Notes: generated by a model not told the origin, from the sequence alone. A stretch of DNA of 64,000 nucleotides from Anoplolepis gracilipes (GCF_047496725.1 NC_132978.1:12859501-12923500); one strand, 5' to 3'. Positions 38,363-51,075 are shown, counted from the first letter of the stretch. Program-made: numbers and translations.

Positions 38363-38686
38363 CAAAAAGGAGAGGAAACTGGGATCGCCGGTCGCTCAGG
38401 CAGGCCCAGAGGCAGCAGACACCGGCAAATTGGGCCGACATATTTTAGGCCCCTATCCATTTGCAGTTTCGATGTAAAACCAGTCGTTGGAATCTGGCCG
38501 CGGACGCGAAATTCTTACGAAACGCCTAAGGAGCGATTCCCTCCCCTCTCGCCCCCTCGCCCATCATCGCCCGGAAATTGTCTCTCGACACCGACCGTGC
38601 GTGCGATTTTACCCCGCGTGTCAATGACTCGATGTATCCTGAAAAGATGTTAACAATAAAATATGAAAAAGGATACGGGAGGTACA

Positions 38687-38690
<4 letters not shown>

Positions 38691-38719
<29 letters not shown>
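38691..38719. repeat. (AT)n microsatellite
   Basis: About fourteen AT units. Confidence 0.9.
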
Positions 38720-38723
<4 letters not shown>

Positions 38724-39543
38724 GTACAAGAGTCACTGGGGACGAAGAATTTCAATGCCTGTAATTTGAGGAAACGTCGTGAGATCCTCTTTTATTCATT
38801 TTGTTTCCATCATTTTTCAGAGATTTCATCCTTCTTGCTCGTACAAGTTACAATAAATATAATGGCATTATTCAAGGAAAATAGCGCAACGGTTTTACGT
38901 AATCTCAACCCTCGAGAGTCGATCCGATGCACCGCCTGTATAAACAGCTTAATGGCGTAATTGACGTAATTATTAATCGCGGGTAGTTTTGCGGTCATCG
39001 CGGGAAAGTAACGCGCGCGCGTAATGGCATCGTACACGCACGGGGCGCTCGTGCACGCACGCACGCACGCACGCATGCATGCATGCACGCCCGTGTGCGA
39101 GAGAACGCGCGTTTAGAGAACCGCGGGAATCGCGCGCGAATGGTTCTCAATAAGAACGACCTATGGGACCCCCGTGGTGTGCGTCGCGACCCATGGACTG
39201 TGACATTGGCGCATCTGGCATCATCGTACGAAACATTATTACTTACACGTCACCGTGATAATGTATTAACCATAAAGGTGATCTGTGTTTACGATACATC
39301 GTCCGTGGTCGGTATAATTTTTTACAACAGCGGAGGAGTATTCGCCGGATATATAGTTGCGTAAATATATAGTTCGCGTAAACCTTGCTTTCCTGGCTTC
39401 AGGACGTGATGTTTTCCCCCTTTTGTTTGTCTCCGAATTTGATTTACCCTGATTAAATTTATGCAAATTTATTGTAAGAAATTTCTTTCGTCAGACATTA
39501 TTGAATATTTATAATTTATTTATATTTATTTGGTGGATTTATA

Positions 39544-40098
39544 GGGTGAACTAGGGTAAATGATGGCTGTAATTTTTACAATAATCGCTACATTGTGCAC
39601 TTTTTTAGTCATTATCAAAGATAATCGATATTTACAGTAGTTTATGTGAATGCATTGTTCGAAATAACGATATTGTGAATCTTATCTCATATTTTTACTT
39701 TTGACTACCTGCAAAGTTTTTCATTCGTTCACTAAACATTGTTATAACGTCGAATAAATTACAGTTACATAAGCTATCGTAATCAACGTTAGACGTTATT
39801 ATAAAGATATGTAAATTGTTGTATGACCTATAATTTTTATTTTCGTTTTCACTATTTTTTTTATAAATATTGTGGTCATCTTTTCCTTAAAAGTTGGGTA
39901 AGATGGCCAATGCTTACGTTGTACTATTTTGATATAATATAAAATTTCAATTAAATATTTTCCTTTTAATTTCGATAATATTACGTAATTAAAGCTTCAG
40001 TGAATATAATATGTCAAACACTATTAAAAAATAACAAAAATAAAAGTATGTTTTTTTGCATTTAAAAAAACTATGGCCATCTTTACCCGAGCTTACCC
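39544..40098 (+). mobile_element. MITE, GGGTRAACTAGG family, copy 2, with TA duplication
   Basis: A 555-bp element with ends GGGTGAACTAGGGTAAATGA and ATCTTTACCCGAGCTTACCC, flanked by TA at 39542-39543 and 40099-40100. It matches the 30360 copy almost throughout, for example ACTTTTGACTACCTGCAAAG and TGTCAAACRCTATTAAAAAA. The TA duplication points to a Tc1/mariner-like source. Confidence 0.85.
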
Positions 40099-40100
40099 TA

Positions 40101-42171
40101 CGTTCCGAATCGAAGCTTTTAGGGGTTGAAGCGATCGTGTTGGAAAATTTCGCTCAGGCTGTACCTAAAGTCGGCGCTGGTTGTTTTAAACTGCGTAGCT
40201 ATCGCACGTAAATGATATTTTATCGGCTAATATTAAAGTAATTCGCGCAACTCTGTTGGCGGTGATACTCCTTTGTGCAGAACATTCGCTTTCGATTTGC
40301 GATTCGAGCATTAAACCGAAGCGAACATTCTGCTCGTACAAACATTTCATTACGGCAATTGCGCATATTCGTTATTGCCCTTTGCGGAATTTAACGCTTT
40401 TGACATAAAAAATGTTTCTCTAATTAGCCTCGTCTTTACTCTCATGACTCGCATTCAATCGTATTATCGTGGACGCGCGATCGATATATTACGCAACACA
40501 AAAAATTGCCCGTGTTCAATTAAATGGATTACGCCGGTCGCGTTACATCGCCACGTATAATCGCCATCGTTGATCTAAATAAATCGCCTGACGCCTCAAT
40601 AAAGTATCGATGTAAATTAATTATCGTTATCGCAGCCCTATTAGCGTACATGTTCCTAACGTGATCGAATGAACGAATTATCGAAGCGTCGATTGCCCAA
40701 CATGATGTTTGATGCACGACTCGAGGCTCGGGGTGCCCTCTCAAGATCTCAAAGGGCCGACCTTTGTCGATCTGCAATCGCAATCGCACGATTTATGCTC
40801 GGCACGTGTATGTCGCCACGTTTTACACCTGCTTCGCGCCCGGGCGTTTATTATTCGGTATCTACGAGCAGGGGCCTCTTGTTATTCGGGGTGCGATACG
40901 CGAGATACGATTCGAGACAAAGGGACACCGCTCTGGCCGACAACTGACACTGAAATCGGAATCTGGACGCTTAAGCGTCCCTTAAGCGGGTCGCGCGCCG
41001 GAAAAAGACAGGTAGAAATCGATGTTATCCGACGACGAGCACGGGTCCCGAGTCCCGAGTCCCGATCCGTTCCGATGAGACACAACAAAAAGCGAGAATC
41101 TCTCCGACTAGGCGGCATACCTATCGAGACGCGTACTTAAACCAGGGGGGTAGCTATACGGATAATTTAAAGCCGGCCGTAAGGAGAAGGCATGAGGAGT
41201 CGAGGAGGCGATTCGATACTCGGAAAAATTACTTGCGCCGTTTATTACGCATTTCCGTGTAATGGCTCAATTATCCGCTTTTTTGTCACCGACGATCGCA
41301 CCGCAGTTATTCGCTCTGTCTCTTTATCTCTCTCTCTCTCTCTTTAGATTTTTTTGAAATGAGAATTAATCGGCGTATAAAGAATCAAGCATATTTGAAT
41401 ACATTTTCTAAATGTATGCATGGTTTTATTCATATATACAAGGAGCTACAAAGATTATTTTGCTGCTCCAAATCTAAAGATCTTCCCCTGCCCAGCGATC
41501 CTATAGATTCACCTGTTGGTGTTCAGCTAATAAAGAAGTCAATCTGAATCTCCCGAAATTATTGGAATTTAGCAAGTCGTTCTACTCCAGGTTGTGTGGG
41601 CCTGCACCGGGTGTCTTCGACATCTCTTACACTTTTTAGATAAAAAAGTATATAAGATATTTTTTAAATTCTTGTTGAAATTCTTGATTAGCGCCCGGTT
41701 TGATCGTTTATCAGTCGTTAAGTTAAAGATGTCGGTCAAATATTCGCTCGCAGACGTGACAAGTAAGTAGCACCAGGTGCAAACGGCGCGTCGATGATAT
41801 TAAAGAGATGCGCATCTTTTCTCGACTTGATCTTTTCTTTTTTTTTTTTTTAATTTTTACATAGTAACAACGTGCGCACCCTTAAACGGATTTACCTCGA
41901 CATTTTTCAAGAGTGCACACGCAAAGCCACGCGCGATTTTACAAAAGATTGTGATCGATAGATTCGATATCACCAGCCACATCTGTGGACATAATTTAAG
42001 GCAGCGATCACGAATAGCGATATCTTCTCTTTCTTAAAGTATTAAACTTTCTCTCATCAATTTTGCCCGAAAGTATCTGTAAATCATATTTCTCTCATTT
42101 AGTTTCTCATATATTATGAGACTTACTTTATTAATGTAAATTGAGAAACATACAGATTTACCTGAAAGAAT
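40101..42171. other. Gene-free stretch, partly CpG-rich
   Basis: No exon recognised. The block 40,640-41,170 is GC-rich with many CpGs and a short GAGTCCC tandem near 41047-41064. A (CT)n run sits at 41329-41344. The longest open frame (40709-41140) has no recognisable domain. Confidence 0.45.
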
Positions 42172-43178
42172 GGTTATTTAAAAAAAAAATAGCTTTTGAC
42201 TAGGCAAATACTATCTGACTGGTCAAGTGGCTTTCATTCGTTTATTGTCTGAACATTATTTAGGGAAATAGAAATCAAAATTATTTTGTAAAGCAAAAAT
42301 AGTGGATATTTAAAAATATACTACTTTGATATTTTTTACTCCTACGCAAACAATATATTAATACATAGTCTTGTTTTAAAATACATAATATATATTATAG
42401 TAAAAATAAAAACCTCACAATACAAATTAATAACAAATTTAAAAAGTGAGTGACAGTTGATAAATGATAAGTATGTTTTATTGCAAAAAAATCCTCTTTA
42501 TGTTTTTTTAAATTAAGATTTTTTGTTTCATCAATTGATTAGAAAGAATAATACTCTTGAAAAATACAGAATTTTAACATTTCCTAAAATATCTATGTTT
42601 AAGAACATTACACAACAATCAATACTTTACTAGCAACTGGATTGATTGATTAGGCTCATATATGTCATTTTGTCCTCATAAACTCACATTGATAATAATA
42701 TCTATAGTATGTTTCTATAAACTTGCAAATTCTGGATTGGTTTCAGTATATTTCACTTATAATTATCTTATTAATCCTCGTAAACTGAAATTAACTCGAA
42801 TCTTTCCACTCTCTATTTTTGCTTTACAAAATAATCTTTATTTTTAATTTCCTAAATAGTGTTCAGATAAATGCTGTTTGCGTAGGAAAATAACACTTGA
42901 ACACGCACTCAAAAAAATATTTTGCTAATGTAGATAGATTTCTAGATGTTTCGATATAAATTCTGTCTCTGTCATTTAAATTAATCAAGTGCAAAATATA
43001 TGCAGTACCGCAGTAATTGCTAATAATTTATCTGTTTCATTGTCAGTTAATTTTTGACACCTAGAAAATTTTTGTTCAAGTTGCAAGATCATTTTTTTGA
43101 GTTCAAATAAACAAATGAAAGTCATTTGACCAGCCAGATAGCATTTGCCTAGTCAAAAGCTATTTTTCTAAAATAACC
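42172..43178. mobile_element. Foldback-type element with a MITE nested in its right arm
   Basis: The ends are long imperfect inverted repeats. The left arm runs GGTTATTTAAAAAAAAAATA, then GCTTTTGACTAGGCAAATAC. The right arm, reverse complemented, reads GGTTATTTTAGAAAAATAGC, then TTTTGACTAGGCAAATGC. Homology continues inward through TCTGAACATTATTTAGGGAA against TCTGAACACTATTTAGGAAA and ATTATTTTGTAAAGCAAAAA. Each arm is about 140 bp once the inserted MITE (42906-43102) is removed. The centre (about 42310-42820) is AT-rich and non-coding. No clean duplication was found. Confidence 0.72.
42906..43102 (-). mobile_element. Internally deleted MITE, CACTCAAAAAAA family, nested
   Basis: Starts CACTCAAAAAAATATTTTGC and ends TTGCAAGATCATTTTTTTGA, then GTT, in the opposite orientation to the 732 copy. 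It lacks the middle of the element. It interrupts the right arm of the 42172-43178 foldback element, so it inserted later. Confidence 0.8.
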
Positions 43179-44993
43179 GTTTGGCTACGACATACTTATA
43201 TGTATACAATTCATGATCTTATCGTCAAGGATTGAATTATTGTCACATCGACCCGAGTTCATTTTAAAGACTTGTTTACGTTATGTTGTACATGCATGCG
43301 GCAATGAAGCTCTTGAACAGTTTTGTGTAAATTGATTCGCGACGATTAATGTCACATGATGATATTCCGTTTCTACCATTATAGTTTTGCGCAATAAACC
43401 TTTCTGAAAATCGATACTAACGGGGGCCGTGCATGATAGCTCGGTTCCATTCCAATTAAAGTCGCTGGCTATCACGCATTCAATTAGCATAACTCATATG
43501 AGGGCCATAACGAAGCTGGACCAACGCAAAAACCTTCTTAGTCAAAGAGACGAGACATAAAAGCTGACAGGGTGAGGGACAAAGCGAGCAACGGAGCGAT
43601 CGACACATGACGCGCGCGCAAACGCGAACGTAGAGGCGTTAAAGTGCGAATAAGAAGAAGCAAGAAGAAGGGAGGATGTGAAGAAATAAATGAGAAGGGA
43701 AAAAAAGAAAGGGAGAGAGAAAGAAAGAGCCGGCACCGTTTGCCGCCTTGAAGCGCAGCTCGCGGGTCTTTATGAATACTCAACGACGACTACGACGACT
43801 ACGACGAAAACGAGCGACCCTCGATCGTCGCGCGTTGATTCGAGGCGAACGAATTGACGTCTTCTTTTGACTCGCGCGTTCTATCGATAGCTTTCTCTCG
43901 ACGTTTACGTTACGTACCGAGCCTCGGGGCGGAATAGCGGTACAGGACAGCGGTAAAAAAAAAAAAAAAAAAAAAAAAATGTAATCTCCTATTTTATATA
44001 TTCATATTTCGCGCTTAATTATATAGACGTAGAGAGGATGGAAGAAGCTTTATAGAAAATTAGCGCGTATAATAAAATTTTGATTTTTGCGCGAATCGCC
44101 GAAAATAACGGAACGCGGAAATTTCCTTCGCAAATATAGTCTATAAAGCTTCGGTTGTAAACCGATAGTGTAATTAGCGCAAAAACGTTAGCTCCACGTC
44201 GAACGGCAACGCCTAAGACGATAAATTCGATCCCGCCGAGAATGGAGAACATCCGTGTGGATCAGAGGAAGAGGAGGGGACGTATAAAGAAAGAGGCGCG
44301 ATTATATGTATATACATATACATCCCGTGATCACCTGTCTCAATAAATATCCAGCTTACAACGGTATCTCGAGGCGTGCACGAAAGGATCTCTCCGAGTC
44401 GGCGATGGTCCGAGCGGGAGATCGGATTAATCGGGATCGAGAGTACCGTCGACGACGACCGCGCGTAATCGCCCTTTCTCGCACGCGCCTCCTCGCACGG
44501 GTTCGATTTCTTAATTAGCTTCGAACAATCCATCTGACACATGGAGCGCGTCTTTGTTCTCTTTTTCTTTCTTTCCTTCCTCCGCCAGCTGCGCGCTCCT
44601 TGTCGATTAACTCTTTTTCCTTTCTCGCCTGAATGTGCTAATTGCTTCTCTTTAAATTGTTTGTTGCCGTGTTTGTGCCGAGGAAATCGCTTTGCGACGG
44701 CAGTATTGTTTGACTTTTGGAAAGTCTCCAACATGCAAGAGTTTTTCCAATCCATCTTAATGTCTATGAATGACCGGAGAAGGGAGGGAATGGACGAGAA
44801 TAGAGGTCTGCGAATCCGCGTCGGAAAGAACGCAGGAATTTGCGGACACTTACGACTCGGAACAGTGGTATTGCCCGCGCCAAGCGCCAAGCCCTATGCA
44901 TGAGTAATGCAATAATCGAGCGAGTGAGTCGTCTCGTCTCCCGGCAGCCCCGACTCCTGGCCGGTCTCGTCCCGACCCGTCCCCTTCCGTCCC

Positions 44994-45025
44994 GTCTCGT
45001 CTCGTCTCATCTCGCCTCGCCTCGC

Positions 45026-45056
<31 letters not shown>
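44994..45056. repeat. TCTCG/TCTCGG short tandem repeat
   Basis: A run of CGTCT, CCTCG and then five TCTCGG units, showing stepwise change of the repeat unit. It lies just upstream of a TATAAAA motif. Confidence 0.85.
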
Positions 45057-45068
45057 GCAGGGTTCGCC

Positions 45069-45075
45069 TATAAAA
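45069..45075 (+). promoter_or_regulatory. Possible TATA box
   Basis: TATAAAA within GC-rich DNA (GCCTATAAAACGCG). Such a motif is unlikely by chance in this local composition, but no initiator or downstream exon could be assigned. Confidence 0.3.
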
Positions 45076-45254
45076 CGCGAACGCGAACCAGCCCCGTAAT
45101 TACTGTGGAAGCGACTGGTTACTGGTTAACGCTCCGGAGGTTTACCACGACGGCCTCATGGTTCATCGGCTCGATTGGTTGCCACCTAACGGAGCGACGA
45201 ACGTGAGCACGAGCGAGCGGATGAACGTGCGGTGTAAATCGAGAGGCCATTACG

Positions 45255-45296
45255 CGCCGTGGCAAAAATGTAATGAGGTATTACACCGCCACGGCG
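45255..45296. repeat. Compound hairpin, 9 + 6 bp perfect stems
   Basis: Outer arms CGCCGTGGC (45255-45263) and GCCACGGCG (45288-45296) enclose inner arms TGTAAT (45269-45274) and ATTACA (45280-45285) around a GAGGT loop. The internal loops are AAAAA and CC. It lies 180 bp downstream of the TATAAAA motif. Confidence 0.6.
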
Positions 45297-45441
45297 GTTC
45301 CTTTTAACGAGGTGAGGCAGAGGAGCCGAGAGGGAGTCGTCCTTTTACCCCCTCTGTCGCCAAAAGATCAAGATCCCGAGTTGGATTATTTATCTATTTA
45401 TAAGCAGCATTTATATTATATTTAGAGATTACGCTTGTATG

Positions 45442-46010
45442 CAGGGTTGGGGAGTAACGCGTTACTTGTTGTAACGCCGTTACCCTTACAAATTACTTTT
45501 TTTCTTTTTTTTGTAAAGACGTTACCTTTTTTTCTGTAACTGTAGTGGTAACGAATTTAACCGTTACTTTATATATATTAAACTATTTATGACATATTAT
45601 ATTTCCGATTTTCAATTTATATTCAATCTTCAATTATCAACAGATATTCATATTGTAGGTTCGTATTATTAGAATGTGCTAACATCTTTGTAAGCGCGTT
45701 CTGAATACGGACCATAATTACGAGAGTACAAAAAATATATCGTGTATTTGACTATAGTTGTAAATTTAATGCAAACTAAAGATTTTTTATTTATACATTT
45801 AGTGTTTTAAAATTTTGTCCTCATTATTTATGGTTTTACAAATTTAAAATAAAAAATTTATTGATATTTTATTAATATATCAATTATTAAATTTTTTTTT
45901 TAAAAAAGATATTACAAAAGTATATTTTTTATTTAATTTTTAATCTTGTTTCAACATTAAAAAAGTAACGAAAAAAGTAACGATAACTAATAATAACGAC
46001 AACTAATAAT
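45442..46010. mobile_element. hAT-type MITE, copy 2, right end lost
   Basis: Starts CAGGGTTGGGGAGTAACGCG and follows the reverse complement of 20683-21281 along almost its whole length, for example AAAAAATATATCGTGTATTT and ATTTATTGATATTTTATTAA. The distal end breaks up into GTAACG-rich sequence near 45965-46010 without the expected CCCATCTCTG terminus, so no duplication remains. Confidence 0.82.
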
Positions 46011-47810
46011 TTTCGAAAATAATTCAGAGCGTTATTACTAGATAATATTTCCTTTTTATTTGTTTGAAATATTTTACTCTCAATATAATTCTTTGAAAAA
46101 AATTATATATAAGATGATTTAAATATCTTACGAAATATCTTTGTATTTACACATTTTATTGATAAAAAACAAAACGCATGAATGATAGAGTTTTCACAAA
46201 TATCATCAGTACAGTAATTATACATATATAGTCGTCAATAAAGGAACAAACAGTAATAATAAGATTATAAGTAAATTTCGAAACTTTCGGTAAAACAGAC
46301 AAGAAAATGAGAGATGAAATTAAAAATAAAAAAATTATATTATTTTAATATTTCATTAATATTCCTTTAGCGTTTTACTTGCTGGTATAATATTACACAA
46401 TAATATGTTCTCTCCAATATTAAATTCCTTGTATTCTATTCGAAAACGAAATGGAATAATGTCGTATCAGATTGCGATTTCGTCGATTATCGTGACTCTG
46501 TTTTCGCGTTGAAGTGTACCATTATAGTGATTTAGGACGAGCTTTCGTGTAGATGTGTATTCCGATTCACGTGCTCGCACGATTGTAATGTAACCGCAAC
46601 ATGCAAGAGAATAAAGAAATTGGAGCGAATAGCACAGAGACACAGATAAATGATTTCGGCAATTAAAAAATTACATGATAATCGAGTACCAATATCTACA
46701 TCAGAGCATGTAACACGATACATACATTATAATTGAGCGATCCATTTACGTCCAGCTCTGAACTTTCGCTTAATTGATTGTTCCATAATTACCGAGCAGC
46801 TTCTTTCGACCTTCGGGAGCAACAGGTGCAATAGCGAGAGGCCCAAAAATGCATCGAGAATAAGTTGCAACTTTTCCGAGAATCGGGAAAGTTGCAGAGT
46901 AGGAAATATACGAGTCGAGAAATGCATCTTTCTTTATCAAGCATCTTTTTTTATAAATATGTCATATTGCAAATGTCTCAATGAAATTAATACGAATTTC
47001 CAAAGTCTCTATAAATCTAATTGTAAATTATATTTCGCACCCTCTATCTAATTTGCAAAATAACGCGCGACGTTGATTTGTTGGAGCTGCAATTATAATT
47101 AAATAACGCGAGCGATCCTCTAATTGGTTACGATTTAATCGTGGCGTACTTTACACGTATCCCGACGGCGAGTTTTATCGTACCCTTTTAATTCCCGAAT
47201 CGATTTGCGATTATTTAATACGGCGCGCACAGGTGCTTCCACGGTGTTTCGCAACGCGAAACCACCTTGCGAGCTCGCCAAGTGAAATTCCGTAAATGCA
47301 ATCTGGCACAGAAGATAAGTAATGAAATTACGATATCAGGAACGTCACGGGATCCAATTAAGTATCGCGGTAATGATAGGACTCGATATGTCCACTTATT
47401 ACGCGAAATTATCCTCTGCGTAATCTCGGCGAGCAAACCGGATGACGTATTAACGACACGCCAGAATGTGTATATCGTTTTGCCGAGATATGTTTCGCGA
47501 TATGTTGCCGATTTATTTTGTGACTTGAATTTTTTCCGATGGACTTTGTATGTTTTTTCGATTGTGAATCTCGGGGTCACGCGATGAATTAAACGTCTTT
47601 CCCCAGAAATATGCGCGCCGATCTCTCAACACCTTTAATGGTATAGAGAATTCAATCTGGCGAAGCCTGTTTATAAAAAGGGAATCGGTTCGCTTCTGCG
47701 ATACAGCACGGAAAAAATATGTCAATGAAAAAAAAGTAAGGAAGCACGAAAGGTAATGGAATAGCTGAAACAATTGTCATTGATCTCGATTCCATATAAA
47801 TTGATTGAAT

Positions 47811-47855
47811 ATAAATAAAAAATATATAAATAAAAAATATATAAATAAAAAATAT
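47811..47855. repeat. Perfect 15-bp tandem repeat, three copies
   Basis: ATAAATAAAAAATAT occurs three times in a row without a mismatch. Confidence 0.85.
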
Positions 47856-48390
47856 TGAACGGATATTACTTAAATTTTAATCAGATGACTGTAAACAAGA
47901 CAAACTGACAAAACTGTACGCCTACGTAAAAGTAGATATTAATATATAAATATTAAAGATTACTAATATATATGTCTACATTTGCATATGCTTACAATTA
48001 GATATGAAATTATTTCAAGTAGATTGAAACAGCGGATAAAAAGATTGTCGTCTGGTAATTAAAATGACAAGTAATAGAGTGTGATTGACAGGCGGACGAG
48101 AGACAGGTCGAAAGAAAATTAATTGTATATACATGTATTAATCTGCTTGAAATTATATCGCAATATATACATTTCTCTCAGGATCGGTTGTGAGATCTAA
48201 TAGCGCAAGGATTAAAATGCTACGCGGATGAGATTTTTTTGCGTAAAGATGGGCGGGTCGCCGCGAATCGAGCTTTTTTTCCCCCAGCAAAATAAACGTA
48301 TCTCCTGATCATCCTCTGGCAAAATTCGAGGAATGAAATCAATCTACTGTGCTCTATTTTCTTTCACGCTTGTTTTTGCAAGCTGTAAAA

Positions 48391-48425
<35 letters not shown>

Positions 48426-49056
48426 ACTAATTTTTTTATTCTTTAGAGATACGCAACGTGTTTCAATCTCGATCCGTAGAGACAAGATAAAGTTTTTACA
48501 AGCGTGATGTGTAAACATTAGAGGATTATTTTGGAATTAAATCGTGGTAAAGAATGCTAATTTTTATGCACAATTGACACCCGATTAAGTTGACGCGCGT
48601 GTACTTTTTTTTTTAGCGTCGTTGGTTTCAATCTTTGGCAGCGATCGCGCAAACAGAATATCGCGACACCATGTATGTCTGCAAGTGTACATGTACGCGA
48701 TAAATTGGAAGGTCGTTATTAAAATTATAAAGATGTTGTGATTCCGACGATAATGTAGATACGCGTTTGGCACGCACCGCACTACATCTTTTTGTTCGCA
48801 CAAATTGAAGCACCAACATACGGATGAGAAGTTTTGAGGCAAGGTTTTGGGCGTGTCGCGTCGTCGCAAATCAGACGATCGGCAAACGCAAGCGCCGTTT
48901 TACTTCCCTTACTTGTCCCTATCGACGGCCGATATCTTCGTCTGGATCTACCAGACAAAAATCGAGCGAAAAAGAAGAAGTCCCCTGACTTTACTTTTTA
49001 GCGTTTAATAGCGATATCACATTAATGTGGATCGGGAAGTTTTTGTTTTACAGATC

Positions 49057-49090
49057 GCAGCGGGGCGAGTGTGAAAACTCGCCCCGCTGC
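49057..49090. repeat. Perfect 14-bp GC-rich hairpin
   Basis: Arms GCAGCGGGGCGAGT (49057-49070) and ACTCGCCCCGCTGC (49077-49090) pair perfectly around the six-base loop GTGAAA. Confidence 0.85.
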
Positions 49091-49929
49091 TGGGTGCGTA
49101 AATAAAGTTAATGCAAATTTCACAGTCCATTGAAGCCTGGCGGTACTTTTTTACCTGGATTTACCTTGAGTCCACTCCGAACCGCTCGACGGTGTCGAAA
49201 TTTAGCGGCTCTCGGCTTTTTTCCATCTTTTTCACGCGACGAATAATACCCGGATGAAGTTTCAAATAACCAACGGGGCGTGCGCGAACGTATCAAATCG
49301 TATCAAAGGAGGCGAGCTCTACTTTGCCTTACCCATCTTTGATTAATATCTTGGTGGCGGTTGCGTAGAAATTCATTAAGAACCTCAGCCGAGTATCGGG
49401 CGAGCACGCGCGCGACCGGTGTTTTAAAAATGTGGCAGGCGCGAGAGCTAGGATGAGAGACGTGAAAAGAAAAAAGAAAAAAAGAGGGCTGGTTTATAAA
49501 AGGAAGGCGGCGAAGATAAGAAACACAGGCCCACCGAGAAACGTTTAGCATCTGCCTATATAATAATGAAGCGCGAGAATACGAGAGACGAAACGCGCCC
49601 CGCGATGTTTTGCTTCGCGAGACCAAGGGGTCCGATTTGTAATTTATCGCTTTAGTGCGATGAGGGATTGGGACGAGGAAAAAGGAAGGGCGCGGGATCG
49701 GTGTAATTAACACGTAAATGCAATCGCGTCCTGCAATTCCCAGTCAGGTGTGCCTGGGCGCGTTTGGGCAATTTTTTTTCCCTGCCAAATATCGTCAACA
49801 TGCATGCTTGTGTGTGAATCATCGATACATATCGCAATCGCGTGTCGTTAATCTGGTAATTTAAAGTGTCACTTTTGGCGTGCTTTAAAAGTAACAATTT
49901 ATTAGACATATGAACGAAACATATTTCAA

Positions 49930-50206
49930 CACTCAAAAAAATATTTTGCTAATGTAGATAGATTTCTAGATGTTTCAATTAAAATTTATCGCTACTTTTT
50001 CTATCTGTTAGAATATTGTTTATAATATTAATCACAAATATAATTGTCCTTGACAATAATAGGCCGTAAAGGTAGGCATCGCAGAAAAATTTTCTGTCTA
50101 AACACTACACTAATAGTACAGATATAAATTTTGTCTCTGTCATTTTCACTTAATTTTGTACACCTAGAAAATTTTTCTTCAAGTTGCAAGATTATTTTTT
50201 TCAGTG
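49930..50206 (-). mobile_element. MITE, CACTCAAAAAAA family, minus orientation
   Basis: Starts CACTCAAAAAAATATTTTGC and ends GCAAGATTATTTTTTTCAGTG. The interior is the reverse complement of the 732 copy, with the middle partly deleted (277 bp against 391 bp). Confidence 0.82.
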
Positions 50207-51038
50207 AATAGAGAGAGCACAAATTTATTTTAACATAATTTAACGTATATAATATTCTCTCTCTCTCTTTTTTTGTGTCTTAATTTTCTATTATTTATTT
50301 TAGTTTGCTTACACATGTTTGAAAACAAGTGTGAACGGATGTGCCTTTATGCGTTGTATCTATTTTTTGAAAAATAGCTGCCATCCCTCCAAAGCTATTA
50401 AGGCCTTTCTAAAATCGCCAAAAACGCGTCAGAGATTACTTACGATTAGACACGGTCAAGAAAGATCGATGGCCGCTCGTCTCTCTTGGTCTTGTTTGCT
50501 ACTGAAAGAATCTAGTAATGATTAATATTAAATAAAATTTCTTTAGAGTTTGTGCCGCATCATCTTTTTTTTGACATATGCAGAGCTCTTATGAAACGTC
50601 AAAAAGTATAATAAATCTCTCAAATTTAAATTCTCTGCGTAATCGATCATTCTTAAAATTAGTAGTAGTAGAAAAAAATTTCGAGCGACAATTTGCTCAT
50701 TTGAGAAACATCCGTAACCCGCGGCACCGAGATAATTCTAATATTCTCAACGATTGGTGGCAACAAACATTGTATATAATGCAGTTTATTATCTCGTTTG
50801 ACAATTTTCGGAGTAGTATAATATGTATATAACGACGCAGCTGATTCTCTTTAGCTGCGAGGTGTTGCACGTTAAGGACGTCCACGTTTGTTTTTGCACT
50901 CGTTTTCTGAAACACGCGGTTAATCAACGAGAAGGGCCTGCCCTCGTCCTTTTTATCATTCCGTTCTCCGGTCTCTAGATATCTTATCCCGCTCGTTCCC
51001 GAAGAAAGGATACGCTTCGCGTTTACACCGTGACTTTG

Positions 51039-51075
<37 letters not shown>

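Larger units (their letters stand above)
30897..39543. other. Gene-free stretch, 8.6 kb
   Basis: I see no exon with recognisable family similarity. It contains A/T-tracts near 32099 and 32194, a tandem CACGTG pair at 34089-34101 inside an inverted repeat, (AAT)n and (AT)n at 36719-36788, GA-rich tracts at 38279-38362, and an AC/GC-rich alternating block near 39046-39090. GC-richer islands lie near 31.5-32.0, 33.7-34.5 and 38.0-38.6 kb. Very AT-rich blocks at 35.6-36.1 and 37.3-37.8 kb may be old transposon remains. Confidence 0.45.
43179..45441. other. Gene-free stretch with a possible promoter at its right end
   Basis: No exon recognised. An A-tract lies at 43955-43979. The 225-codon minus-strand frame at 44213-44890 shows no domain or signal peptide and is treated as chance in GC-richer DNA. 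The segment 44,900-45,300 is strongly GC-rich and includes the TCTCGG tract, a TATAAAA and a stable hairpin, listed separately. Confidence 0.45.
46011..49929. other. Gene-free stretch
   Basis: No exon or RNA gene recognised. It contains a perfect 15-bp tandem triplication at 47811-47855, a (CT)n run at about 48393-48422 and a GC-rich perfect hairpin at 49057-49090. Open frames here (for example 47267-47587, 49303-49713) lack recognisable domains. Confidence 0.45.

Noticed and set aside
44500..44511. GGGTTCGATTTC, resembling a tRNA B box
   Set aside because: No 5-bp T-stem closes around it, and no A box or acceptor stem lies at the required distance.
44213..44890. 225-codon minus-strand open frame
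   Set aside because: Irregular composition, no domain, signal peptide or splice context. It overlaps equally long frames on the other strand in GC-richer DNA.
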